64,000 bases of DNA from an uncultured Clostridia bacterium (GTDB lineage Bacteria > Bacillota > Clostridia > Lachnospirales > Lachnospiraceae), in NCBI GenBank assembly GCA_948472945.1, contig CAOKVX010000011.1, positions 1 to 64,000 on the forward strand. The letters are read 5' to 3'. The number at the start of each line of letters is the position of its first letter. The stretch's first letter is position 1. The notes below the pieces were generated by a model. The model was given only the letters and a program-made list of their open reading frames with translations. It was not told the origin of the DNA and did no database searches. A program made the translations under genes and the position numbers. Below, one piece after another: positions 45,184 to 53,778 of this stretch.

Positions 45184-46023
45184 TTACTCCCATCTTGAAT
45201 AATCAGAATTAATTTCTTCCTCAAGCGTCAATTCCTCTACAAGGTAATCGTCGCAGCCAAGTTTACTAAGAATATAAGGAATACGTCTTATATCATAATC
45301 GTACAGGTATGAAGACTTTCCGTTCCTTGTACCGATATAATGTCCAAGCACATTGATAAGCGTATCTGATTTGTGTCCCTGCACCGTTATTACCCGTTTC
45401 CTAATATCTTCTTCAGATACATATCCGCAATCCTTAACAATACCGTCCTTAATATATATATATCTGTTACAGTAAGTCTTAAACTCCTCATATGAATCAC
45501 CCACAACCACAATTGTCGTACCGGCACCGTGAAACTTTTTCAGCATTCCATATATTTTCGTTTTAACAGCGCTGCCAAGAAAGCTTTGCGGCATATCAAG
45601 AATCAGCAGTTCCGGCTTTGAACAGAGCGCCGCAATAATCTGAACAAGCTTATTTTCTTCAAAAGTCATGTTAATGAGCTTTTCATCTAATGTAATATCC
45701 AGCTTGTCGCAAAACAGTTCCTGCATATTTATATCATAATTTTTAGAGATACCCGACATCATATCCAGATATTCACGCGCAGTAGAATATTCTTCCCAAA
45801 GTATGTCATCCGGCACATACCTCACACTCCCCATACCGCTGTTTACCTTAACACTACCTTTGTAGTCTTTACTGTATGCCATAATAGAATGAATCAGTGC
45901 ATGTCCCGCCTCGGCATCAGAAGAAAAAATTACCGAAAAATCTCCTTTTTCAATATGGATATTTACGTTATCAAGAACACATTTACCACCCGACACCACT
46001 GTAAGGCCGTTTATATCTATCAT
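45184..46023 (-). CDS. ABC-transporter ATPase homologue lacking catalytic motifs
   Basis: 279 residues with the overall ABC nucleotide-binding fold (GKCVLDNVNIHIEKGDF at the start, ALCSKPELLILDMP later). The key motifs are lost: Walker A is FSSDAEAGHALI where GPNGAGKSTL is expected, the signature LSGGQ is replaced by MTFEE, the Walker B Glu is Met (LILDMPQ), and the H-loop His is Asp (VVVGDSYEE). It probably cannot hydrolyse ATP. Preservation of the frame, ribosome site (CGGAG) and coupling to a permease suggests a maintained structural or regulatory role. Confidence 0.8.
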   Translation of the reverse strand: MIDINGLTVVSGGKCVLDNVNIHIEKGDFSVIFSSDAEAGHALIHSIMAYSKDYKGSVKVNSGMGSVRYVPDDILWEEYSTAREYLDMMSGISKNYDINMQELFCDKLDITLDEKLINMTFEENKLVQIIAALCSKPELLILDMPQSFLGSAVKTKIYGMLKKFHGAGTTIVVVGDSYEEFKTYCNRYIYIKDGIVKDCGYVSEEDIRKRVITVQGHKSDTLINVLGHYIGTRNGKSSYLYDYDIRRIPYILSKLGCDDYLVEELTLEEEINSDYSRWE

Positions 46024-46064
46024 TTAATTCACTCCGTTTTATTTAAGTTTGGTAACAGAAAAAC

Positions 46065-46796
46065 TTAATGGTATTTTCTGTTGCATGTGCGCGCTATAAG
46101 CCTGCACATTGTAGTGACGCTCTTTATCATGAAAGCCCATGTAAACGGCGCGAAATAATCCGGTCCCGTATACTCGGCTGACATACGCTTTCGGATATCT
46201 CCCCTGTAAACAATTTTTTCATCAAGCTCTGTGAGAAGGTCGTCCGGTTTATAACGCCAGTAAGGTTTCTCCTGAAGATAACCAATCTTACTCATTACAT
46301 ACGCCACAAACTCTATACATGTAAATGCTTTATATGTTGCAAATCCTTTCGTTACCGGATATGTAAGAACCGAGAACAGATTGTACATATAATCGGGATT
46401 ATCCAGCATGTTCTCTATAATGCGGGATATACTATAATATTCCGACTCGGTAACCGGCACCCTGAAGACAACTACCGGTACTTCCCCGTCCCTTCCCAGC
46501 GTATATCTCTCAATCGATTCCCTGACAAGCCTGCCAAGCAGTACGGCATTATGCTGTGGTCTTGAAAATGCATACACCGCGCTTAAATCATCGTCAAGGC
46601 TGACCGCCGCGTGATTATACTCCTGTCTTCCTATCTTTCTTATGCATTTCGCAAACTTTGTCTGTGTTTTTGAAAGCATAATATAGATATATCTGTCTCC
46701 GTTTTCCCGATACTTAAAATTATGGTTATTACGGTTATACATGCTGCTAAAACTGTATTCTATTTTTTGATTTGATGCGTTTTCAGATAACCTCAT
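46065..46796 (-). CDS. Permuted papain-fold (YiiX/NlpC-P60-like) protein
   Basis: 243 residues from ATG 46796 (GGGGG 11 bases upstream). The permuted NlpC/P60 arrangement is suggested by a His in QEYNHAAVSLDDDLSAVYAF (before) and a Cys in AFTCIEFVAYVMSKIGY (after), with GRLVRES between. Such enzymes are thiol amidases or hydrolases acting on lipids or peptides. No signal peptide is seen. The ribosome site sits in one arm of a 14-bp inverted repeat that also encloses its promoter. It heads a run with the two ABC genes. Confidence 0.7.
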   Translation of the reverse strand: MRLSENASNQKIEYSFSSMYNRNNHNFKYRENGDRYIYIMLSKTQTKFAKCIRKIGRQEYNHAAVSLDDDLSAVYAFSRPQHNAVLLGRLVRESIERYTLGRDGEVPVVVFRVPVTESEYYSISRIIENMLDNPDYMYNLFSVLTYPVTKGFATYKAFTCIEFVAYVMSKIGYLQEKPYWRYKPDDLLTELDEKIVYRGDIRKRMSAEYTGPDYFAPFTWAFMIKSVTTMCRLIARTCNRKYH

Positions 46797-46800
46797 TAAT

Positions 46801-46896
46801 ATAATTACCCCCAAACTATCAGTATCGTGTCTTATAACCGATATGCGTTTTATTATACAACCGGTATACCTTCAAGTCAATGTTGGGGGTAATTAT
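46801..46896 (-). promoter_or_regulatory. Near-consensus promoter enclosed by 14-bp inverted repeats
   Basis: On the minus strand TTGACT (46880-46875), a 17-base spacer and TATAAT (46857-46852) form a near-consensus sigma-A promoter aimed at the papain-fold gene. It lies in a 68-base segment flanked by perfect repeats ATAATTACCCCCAA (46801-46814) and TTGGGGGTAATTAT (46883-46896). This is the layout of an invertible, phase-variable promoter. Alternatively the repeats form an RNA hairpin hiding the ribosome site on transcripts reading in from upstream. Confidence 0.6.
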
Positions 46897-46906
46897 TATA
46901 ATTTGA

Positions 46907-47113
46907 TTATTTATCCGAATCTGTAAATGTAACAATATCCGTCAGGTCGCAGTGAAATAATTTACAGTAACGCTCAATACTTAAAAGGGTATAGTTATGA
47001 TTATGCTTTAGACGTGAAATTTCTGCCGGATTAAAATTATAAGTATATTCCAAATCATATGTACTTATATTCCTAGATGCAAGCATTTCCCAGAAAGGCG
47101 AGTAATCAATCAT
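46907..47113 (-). CDS. XRE/Cro-type HTH regulator
   Basis: 68 residues, a single Cro/C1 HTH domain: ISTYDLEYTYNFNPAEISRL followed by TLLSIERYCKLFHCDLTDIV. It should bind a short palindrome. ATG 47113 follows GGAGG. It is divergent from the Nif11 precursor, 183 bases apart; a perfect 20-bp palindrome (47212-47231) overlapping the precursor promoter is the natural candidate operator, so repression of the peptide genes is inferred. Confidence 0.82.
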   Translation of the reverse strand: MIDYSPFWEMLASRNISTYDLEYTYNFNPAEISRLKHNHNYTLLSIERYCKLFHCDLTDIVTFTDSDK

Positions 47114-47198
47114 TTATAATCCTCCGTATTTCTCCGGATATAAGTATGTTCAAATTTCTAAAAGTAATTAAACAACCGCTAAATAATTGTATATTTTT

Positions 47199-47231
47199 TT
47201 GCAATTATTCTAACTTACATATATGTAAGTT
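47199..47231 (+). promoter_or_regulatory. Precursor promoter overlapped by a 20-bp palindromic operator candidate
   Basis: AACTTACATATATGTAAGTT (47212-47231) is a perfect palindrome. A possible promoter, TTGCAA (47199-47204), 17 bases, TATGTA (47222-47227), lies across it, so binding there would block polymerase. A second inverted repeat, TTGTAA-5-TTACAA (47255-47271), lies downstream. Confidence 0.55.
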
Positions 47232-47296
47232 ACCACTAATTAAAATTGCTGTTATTGTAATATTGTTACAAAAAATATTTATAGGAGGAATAAATT

Positions 47297-47587
47297 ATGC
47301 AGGGATTTAAAGAATTTTACGAGGAGGTCTCGAAAAATGAGACGCTCAAAAAAATGCTGGAAAAAACTGTCGAAAGCAGAATGGAGGATGCAAGAAAACT
47401 GATTATAAACGACCAAATCTCCATTGCCAAAAAACATAACTTCGACATATCTGAAAGCGACTACATGCAATCCGCCGAATCCGGCATGGTAGGTGTAGGC
47501 GGCGGCTGCCTCCTAATCGACTCCGGCTGTTTCGTATGCGGCGAGATAAATGAACACGGCGGCTGCATCGTTATAGGCGCACGTTAG
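47297..47587 (+). CDS. Nif11-type RiPP precursor peptide
   Basis: 96 residues. The N-terminal 60 follow the Nif11 leader pattern: FKEFYEEVSKNETLKKML, then ISIAKKHNFDISESDY. A glycine-rich junction (GMVGVGGG, 63-70) precedes a 26-residue core with cysteines at 71, 78, 81 and 90, two of them in GCFVCGE and one in GGCIVIGAR. Nif11 leaders are known to guide modifying enzymes to RiPP cores cut after double glycine. AGGAGG precedes the ATG. A radical SAM enzyme with SPASM domain and a C25 peptidase follow at once, supporting a maturation cluster. The finished product and its function are unknown. Confidence 0.85.
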   Translation: MQGFKEFYEEVSKNETLKKMLEKTVESRMEDARKLIINDQISIAKKHNFDISESDYMQSAESGMVGVGGGCLLIDSGCFVCGEINEHGGCIVIGAR

Positions 47588-47603
47588 TCCGCACGCTGAT
47601 ATT

Positions 47604-48935
47604 ATGAACTACATAATAAAACAGCCCTATCTTCTACGCAGATGGACAGACCTTTCATGCGGATTAGTAAACCGGGATACGGGAGTCTGCCACAGTATAT
47701 TAGAAAATATGTGGAACATCCTTAATTGCTGCGATGGAACGGTAAATATGGATTATGTGTTTATGCTTCCCGGACAGCGCAATGTATTTCAGACTCTTTT
47801 AAAAGAAGATTTTATCACCCCTGCAAAATCAGGGGAGAAACTGAGTGAAGACCAAAAACCCCGGTCACTTCCTTTTGATTATGTCCGAAGCATTCACTGG
47901 TCTGTCACAGGAAAATGTAATCTTCGGTGCAGGCACTGTTATATGAGCGCGCCAAGGCAGAAATACCACGACCTTTCACCTGATGGGGCGGAAAGCCTCA
48001 TCAGGCAGATGGCAGAGGCCGAAATACATCAGATATCCCTGACCGGCGGGGAACCTTTACTAAGAAAAGATTTCTGGCAGATAGTTAATAAACTTAAAGC
48101 CGCAAACATCTATTTACGCCAGATTTTTACAAATGGACTGCTCGTGACGGATGAGTTTCTCAAACGTGCAAAACATGAAGAACTGCGCTGTGACTTTGTT
48201 TTAAGCTTTGACGGATTAGATATGCACGACTGGCTGAGAGGTATTGAGGGCACGGAAAAAAGAACCATAGAAGCGATAAAACGAATCAAACGGCATGGGT
48301 ATTCCGTGTGTATCGAAACAGCGGTGCACAGTAAAAATTTATCCTCACTGCCGTCGACATACGACCTCCTCAGGGAGCTTAACATAGATTTCTGGAAATG
48401 CTCCTATATCACGCAGAGCGGTGAATGGAAACATGAAAACGAAGCTGTTCAATTACCGCAGAAGCAGCTGTACAAAATGTATGACATGTTAATCTCAATG
48501 AACAAAAATGACGGCTTTCCGCTGAGTGTGCAGCTCGACGGATATTATGCCTTTCATAAAGGGACGCGCCGAGAATATATTCCCTATCTGGAAAAGGGAA
48601 AGGAATATTATTCATGCACATCCTGTATAACGGAACCTTATCTGCTTCCTGACGGAAAGCTGCTCCCATGTCCGACATTTACAGATACAAGTCTTGAAGA
48701 AAAAATGCCTTACATAACGAAGCAGAGCCTTACCGAAATATTTCAGGATAAGGACAGTCCGTTCTACCGCGTAACACATATACGCGCAGACGACATTGCG
48801 AAGCACAACAAACAGTGCCGCAGCTGCATCCATCATACCCGGTGTAAAGGCGGTTGCCGGGCAATGGCATTGCTTGGGAGCAAAAATATATATGGCAGGG
48901 ACATGATGATATGCAATTATTTTAATCAAAAATAA
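47604..48935 (+). CDS. Radical SAM/SPASM peptide maturase
   Basis: 443 residues. The N-terminus (about 1-85) has a PqqD-like winged-helix look (SCGLVNRDTGVCHSILENMW), likely the RiPP recognition element. The radical SAM cluster is CNLRCRHC (Cys 105, 109, 112), with SLTGGEPLLRKDF downstream. The SPASM region (about 340-435) has CTSC, PCPTF, CRSCIHHTRCKGGC and ICNYF for two auxiliary Fe-S clusters. Such enzymes install carbon-sulfur or carbon-carbon crosslinks or epimerise residues. No ribosome site precedes ATG 47604, which is 16 bases after the precursor stop, so translation may depend on the precursor. Confidence 0.9.
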   Translation: MNYIIKQPYLLRRWTDLSCGLVNRDTGVCHSILENMWNILNCCDGTVNMDYVFMLPGQRNVFQTLLKEDFITPAKSGEKLSEDQKPRSLPFDYVRSIHWSVTGKCNLRCRHCYMSAPRQKYHDLSPDGAESLIRQMAEAEIHQISLTGGEPLLRKDFWQIVNKLKAANIYLRQIFTNGLLVTDEFLKRAKHEELRCDFVLSFDGLDMHDWLRGIEGTEKRTIEAIKRIKRHGYSVCIETAVHSKNLSSLPSTYDLLRELNIDFWKCSYITQSGEWKHENEAVQLPQKQLYKMYDMLISMNKNDGFPLSVQLDGYYAFHKGTRREYIPYLEKGKEYYSCTSCITEPYLLPDGKLLPCPTFTDTSLEEKMPYITKQSLTEIFQDKDSPFYRVTHIRADDIAKHNKQCRSCIHHTRCKGGCRAMALLGSKNIYGRDMMICNYFNQK

Positions 48936-48956
48936 TTTGGAAGGAGACATATTACA

Positions 48957-50633
48957 ATGAAACTTTTAAAAACCGAGTGGCTCCCCCTAAAATCAGATAC
49001 TTCTAATTCTAATATTGATATTGCAAATACTGATATTAATATAGGAAAAAAAGCGGATAAAACAATTGTCCACTCTGACTTTCTCGAATCACCCCGCAAT
49101 GAAACCGGAGTAATATATCTGACATATGAGCCGCATGGATATTGGCTGAACAGAATGGACAGCGGGGAAGTGTCGATAGATTTTCCCGGCGCCGCACATA
49201 TGCAGCAGACCGGTGTGCCAAAGCTTGTACAGGAGGGACTTCTTGTAGCCATACCCCGCGGCGCGCAAATTTTATCCGTAGAGACAACAGCTGTAGAAAA
49301 AGAACTATGTCCGGAGGAGGTACAAATCTTACCTGTTCCCATTCCTGCCAAAAATAATGAGCCATACATATCCGAGCCGGACCCGTTTATATATAATACT
49401 GATTCATTCTATCCGGCGGCACACATAGTACGGCTTGGAGAAAAAGAATTTATGGGCGTATACTGCACGCATCTTCTTTTATGTCCTATGGAATATAATC
49501 CGCACAGCAGAAAACTTAATCTCTTTAAGAGCGTAACGATAAAGATTACATACCGTAATACCTCTCTTCAGGCTAATTCTGAAAAAAAGGGCGGCTTTGG
49601 CTGTTTCCGCGGTAATCCCGCAATGAGGGATTTCATACTTGGATGCCCGGCGCAGTCAAAGTATGATGAAAGTCCGCGCATGGTCATAATCACCAGCAAA
49701 ATTTTCAAGGGTAATATGTCAGCATACCGCAGTGCAAAATCGGGAGAATACCAGATTGACGACGAGATAACTGTCGAAGATATCCATAGCAAATACCCGC
49801 AGTTTGAAAAACAGGCCGCAATACGCACCTATCTTATGAAAGAACATGCCAAAAATCCAATACATACGGTAATACTGGCCGGAAACACGGCGGAAGTCCC
49901 AAGTTATAGCGGGTACGGGTGCATGAGCGACAGTTATTACGCACAGACTGCAGAAGATAATTATGCGCCGTTATTTTCCATATCGCGCTTTCCGGCCGCT
50001 ACCGCCACCGAGCTTAGGGAAATGACCGAATACGCCTCCGTTTATAATAACAATAAGCAGAATCTCCGAAATAATGCAATATTTATAGCGTACAACGACT
50101 CCGATTTCACTATCTGTTCAGATGAAATCATTTCAAATATAGATTCCCGTTTCCATCCAATCAAGCGTTACGACGGCGATTACGGGCACATAGACGTAAT
50201 ACGCAGTATAAATGCGGGAAGCGGATTCATCAATTACCGCGGCCACGGAAGCTGCTCAAACTGGAGTACGGCAAACGCCCCGCTGCTCAGTGAAATTCCA
50301 CGGCTTAAGACGGGCGGCAACGCGCCGCATGTATTCAGTATTGCTTGTCTGACTAATTCAATTGAAACAGATACATGCTACGGCTCAGTCTGGCTGCGAA
50401 ACCTAAAAGCCGCCAGTTTTCTCGGAGCATCACGGTCATCTTGGCGAAATACAAACAACACTCTTGACAAATCCCTTTGGAGGCTTATAAACGAAAAGAA
50501 ATACAAGACTATCGGTGAGATTTACCAGGCCGCCAGCAATGAGCTTGCAATAAACTCCCCAAGCAGATATACCGTTGAAAATCTGCAGAGCTATCTTCTT
50601 CTCGGCGACGCCACGGCTGAGTACGGGGCGTAG
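48957..50633 (+). CDS. C25 (gingipain-family) cysteine peptidase, no signal peptide
   Basis: 558 residues. The catalytic His is in FINYRGHGSCSNW (about 428) and the Cys in FSIACLTNSIETD (about 463), as in Peptidase_C25. A beta-rich N-terminal part (residues 1-210) resembles the gingipain propeptide region. Unlike gingipains there is no signal peptide and no secretion tail, so it appears cytoplasmic. GGAAGGAG precedes the ATG, 21 bases after the radical SAM stop. Its place in the operon makes leader removal from the modified precursor its likely job; degradation or export-linked processing are alternatives. Confidence 0.88.
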   Translation: MKLLKTEWLPLKSDTSNSNIDIANTDINIGKKADKTIVHSDFLESPRNETGVIYLTYEPHGYWLNRMDSGEVSIDFPGAAHMQQTGVPKLVQEGLLVAIPRGAQILSVETTAVEKELCPEEVQILPVPIPAKNNEPYISEPDPFIYNTDSFYPAAHIVRLGEKEFMGVYCTHLLLCPMEYNPHSRKLNLFKSVTIKITYRNTSLQANSEKKGGFGCFRGNPAMRDFILGCPAQSKYDESPRMVIITSKIFKGNMSAYRSAKSGEYQIDDEITVEDIHSKYPQFEKQAAIRTYLMKEHAKNPIHTVILAGNTAEVPSYSGYGCMSDSYYAQTAEDNYAPLFSISRFPAATATELREMTEYASVYNNNKQNLRNNAIFIAYNDSDFTICSDEIISNIDSRFHPIKRYDGDYGHIDVIRSINAGSGFINYRGHGSCSNWSTANAPLLSEIPRLKTGGNAPHVFSIACLTNSIETDTCYGSVWLRNLKAASFLGASRSSWRNTNNTLDKSLWRLINEKKYKTIGEIYQAASNELAINSPSRYTVENLQSYLLLGDATAEYGA

Positions 50634-50821
50634 ATGGCTCATCAATATCCCTGCAATTCGAAGCAATACGAACAATATGTTGACAATAAGTTAATAAAGA
50701 TATAATATGAAAATAAATTATTAAGTTATTATTTTAATAATGTTGTACATTTTATTTTTAAGATGTTTTTAAAATATTATTAGAAAACTGTTTTATTAAT
50801 AATAATTTAGGGGATGACAGG

Positions 50822-51955
50822 ATGGTATCTAATAAAATCGCACAGTATGTCGTAAACAAAAACGAAACAATTGCAGACGCATACTGGAAATTCAGCAGGG
50901 AATATAAAATAACCATTGTAGTGGATAACGATAATAAATTTTTAGGCATAGTAGGAAACGCAGAATATGAAAACGCAAAAAAAACTACATCTCCTAAGGA
51001 AAAAATCGAGACTATTACGAATAAAAACTGCAAAAAAATTGTTTACAATGACGGCACTGATATATATATGGAGGCAAGAAATATTTATGCCGAATGTAAC
51101 CTAAACTATATACCTATTGTATCTGACAATGACATTATAGATATTTTCAATCGTGAAAGGGCTTTTTATAAACAATATTTTTCCGAGGGCAGACTTCCAC
51201 GTATGCACTATTCGGTATGTATGTGGGCTGCGGCAGAGGAAGCAAAAAGAATGGGGTATGATGCGATAAGCGTTATAGAATTCGGCGTAGCTTCAGGAAA
51301 CGGCCTGCTGGCGGCGCAGGCTCACGCAAAAGAAATATCAAGACTGTTTGGTATCAGAATAGAACTTTACGGATTTGATACCGGCACCGGATTACCTGAA
51401 TCCTCAAATTTAGTCAACGATATGGGCAATATTTTTGCTCCCGGCTGTTTTACCATGAACCAGAAAACTCTGTCAATGCAGCTTGAAGAACATACTCATT
51501 TGATTTTAGGAAATATTGAGGATACGATTGGGGATTTTGCAGAAAAATATAATGCTCCCCCGGTCGGTGCAATGTTTGTGGATGTAGACTACTATTCTTC
51601 CACTAAGCCGATTTTAAATTGGCTTGGACAGAATGACAAATATTTTATGCCACGTATTTTTATGTATTTTGACGATATTTCAGCGCTGCAGGAAGGTCTT
51701 GGAGAGGAAAAAGCAATTATTGAATTTAATGCAGAGAACGAAGGCAATATAAAAATATCACCTGAAAAAGTATCAGGCAATATAGACTGGATTGCAGCAG
51801 GATATTATGCCAATTCCTCATGGATATATAACTGTACCTACGATTATGCACGTCCACGTTTAAAAATATGCCACAGATATAATCATAAGGATTATACAAA
51901 ATACAGATTCAGCGATGACGAAAAGGCTCAAATAGAAGCAAGATATAGTCTTTAG
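50822..51955 (+). CDS. CBS-pair fused to a class I SAM methyltransferase-like domain
   Basis: 377 residues. The first 115 residues look like two CBS motifs (KNETIADAYWKFSREYKIT, YAECNLNYIPIVSDNDIIDIF), which bind adenosyl ligands. The rest (about 140-330) resembles TylF/macrocin-O-methyltransferase-like proteins: SVIEFGVASGNGLLAAQAH (SAM loop), YGFDTGTGLPESS, and MFVDVDYYSSTKPIL (acidic metal pocket). It may be an allosterically controlled O-methyltransferase for a sugar. A suboptimal promoter (TTGACA-15-TATAAT, 50680-50706) precedes it. It leads a small set with a radical SAM protein and two surface proteins. Confidence 0.75.
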   Translation: MVSNKIAQYVVNKNETIADAYWKFSREYKITIVVDNDNKFLGIVGNAEYENAKKTTSPKEKIETITNKNCKKIVYNDGTDIYMEARNIYAECNLNYIPIVSDNDIIDIFNRERAFYKQYFSEGRLPRMHYSVCMWAAAEEAKRMGYDAISVIEFGVASGNGLLAAQAHAKEISRLFGIRIELYGFDTGTGLPESSNLVNDMGNIFAPGCFTMNQKTLSMQLEEHTHLILGNIEDTIGDFAEKYNAPPVGAMFVDVDYYSSTKPILNWLGQNDKYFMPRIFMYFDDISALQEGLGEEKAIIEFNAENEGNIKISPEKVSGNIDWIAAGYYANSSWIYNCTYDYARPRLKICHRYNHKDYTKYRFSDDEKAQIEARYSL

Positions 51956-52000
51956 AACTATTTCATAACAGTTTATCTGAAAAGAAAGGATAATATTTAT

Positions 52001-53668
52001 ATGATATCTTTCATAGAAAACAGGAAAATTGTTATATTTGGATTTAACAAATATCAAAAAGCCTTTCAATTTATATTTGATACAATGAAAGTCTCATATT
52101 ATATAGATTTTTCTGAAAATATAAATAACAATGTATATCTTCCGGAAGTACTGAACAAAGAAAATGCAGATGATATATTTGTTATCGTTTGTGCAGAGCC
52201 GCATTTAAAGCAAAAAGCCGCGGACTTTCTCGAAAATGATATCGGATTAATTTATAATAAAGAATTTTGTATAATGGACGACCTTTTTCCGTATCTGGAT
52301 TATAATATCGAAAAACAAACACAAAATAAAAAAGTGATTCTGTGGGGAACCGGTGATAACAGCAGATTTTTTATGGAAAATTACAAAACAATTTGTCCTA
52401 ATTTACATATTGACTGCGTTGTTGACTCCGACCCTGCAAAAACAAATCAAGAATATTTTGGTTATAAAATAAAATTATTTGCCGATGAAATTTTTGATGA
52501 AAACTGCTTTTTTATTATAGGCATTGCCGAACACAAACTGGCCGGACTGCTTAAAATTTTAAAATCCAAAACGAATGTGGACAATAATTATATTGTATCA
52601 AGCCGGTTATTCATAAATAAACCGTCTGAATTACTATATAAAACAATATACGACAACTCCAATTATAATAATTCCAAATGTTCAAAATATAACGATATTA
52701 GAATCACATCAGCCGGATATATTTCACCGTGCTGCATGTCGCGCTATATCACTATAGGAAATATATTTACAGATGACTTTGAAAAGGTATGGTATTCCAT
52801 ATACGAAAAAATATTCAGGCTTTCGGTAATAAACAAGACGTTTACGTTCTGTGACAAAAATATATGTCCGTTTCTTATAAACTGTGAATCAGACATTGAA
52901 CCAAGCGCAGAGGAATCTGTAAATTATGTAGACACTCAGCCTCAAAAACCACGTCTGCTTCTTTTAGAGACAGACCCTTCATGTAATATTAGATGTTTTT
53001 CATGCAGGGATGAAGTATACGTTGTTGAAAATGAATTTTACGAAAATTTCACTCAAAGAGTTATAGAAAACTTTTTAGAGCAGCCTAAAAGAATTGTGCT
53101 GTCCGGAAACGGCGAGGTTTTCGCAAGCAAATATGCCAAAAGAATTATTGAACATAAAAACTGTGTTGACAAAACCGAAATTTCCATACTGTCCAACGGG
53201 CTTGCTTTCAATGAACATAACTGGAATAAATATTTATCAAAATATAAAACCGTCAATGCAAGTATTTCTCTCGACGCTGCCACTGAAGAGACATACAATA
53301 AGCTTCGCCGTGGCAGTAATTGGGAAACTGTTTTAAAAAACATGAAGTTTCTTTCCGGGAAAAAGAAACAGGGAATAATAAAATATTTTCAAATTAATTT
53401 TGTTGCCCAAAAAGATAACGTGCATGAACTGAAGCAATTCGTAGAACTAGGTAAAAAGCTTAATGTAGACCGTGTTTTAATAACTATGCTGGAGGACTGG
53501 AACCTTCCTGAAAAACGCTATGAAAAAAACAAAATAACAACAGATGATTATAAAATAAAGCGGGAGTACCTTAAATATTTTAATGAAATAATAGATGAGG
53601 ATATTGTTGACTTTGTTAATTTTGCCCATGCTTTGGGAAAGAAACCTAAATCGGCTTATATGTATTAG
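52001..53668 (+). CDS. Radical SAM protein with tandem Rossmann modules and SPASM-like part upstream of the core
   Basis: 555 residues. Residues 1-100 and 105-205 look like two Rossmann modules (IVIFGFNKYQKAFQF; KKVILWGTGDNSRFFMENY). A SPASM-like stretch follows (about 235-297: GYISPCCMSRYITIGNIF, then CDKNICPFLINCE). The radical SAM cluster CNIRCFSC (Cys 328, 332, 335) comes after it, with IVLSGNGEVFASKYA. In most SPASM proteins the order is reversed. The substrate is unknown; context suggests a surface glycan or protein modification. ATG 52001 has AAAGGA upstream. Confidence 0.8.
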   Translation: MISFIENRKIVIFGFNKYQKAFQFIFDTMKVSYYIDFSENINNNVYLPEVLNKENADDIFVIVCAEPHLKQKAADFLENDIGLIYNKEFCIMDDLFPYLDYNIEKQTQNKKVILWGTGDNSRFFMENYKTICPNLHIDCVVDSDPAKTNQEYFGYKIKLFADEIFDENCFFIIGIAEHKLAGLLKILKSKTNVDNNYIVSSRLFINKPSELLYKTIYDNSNYNNSKCSKYNDIRITSAGYISPCCMSRYITIGNIFTDDFEKVWYSIYEKIFRLSVINKTFTFCDKNICPFLINCESDIEPSAEESVNYVDTQPQKPRLLLLETDPSCNIRCFSCRDEVYVVENEFYENFTQRVIENFLEQPKRIVLSGNGEVFASKYAKRIIEHKNCVDKTEISILSNGLAFNEHNWNKYLSKYKTVNASISLDAATEETYNKLRRGSNWETVLKNMKFLSGKKKQGIIKYFQINFVAQKDNVHELKQFVELGKKLNVDRVLITMLEDWNLPEKRYEKNKITTDDYKIKREYLKYFNEIIDEDIVDFVNFAHALGKKPKSAYMY

Positions 53669-53749
53669 ATTTATCAATATAATTTATTGGTATTTTACAC
53701 ACATTGAATGTAAATTTAATCATCATTTTATTCTTTATTCATAAAAAGC

Positions 53750-53778
53750 TTGTATAAATTTTTAAGCTATGCTATAAT
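53750..53778 (+). promoter_or_regulatory. Promoter of the surface-protein pair
   Basis: TTGTAT (53750-53755), a 17-base spacer and TATAAT (53773-53778) with an upstream TG (extended -10). It would start transcription near 53785, giving a leader of about 215 bases before the gene at 54002. The remaining DNA of the 53669-54001 gap is AT-rich leader without another gene. Confidence 0.65.

Noticed and set aside
50634..50705. 23-codon ORF directly after the C25 peptidase stop (MAHQYPCNSKQYEQYV...)
   Set aside because: It overlaps the preceding stop (TAGATG) but has no ribosome site of its own and no leader-like features; chance is likely, though translation by coupling cannot be excluded.
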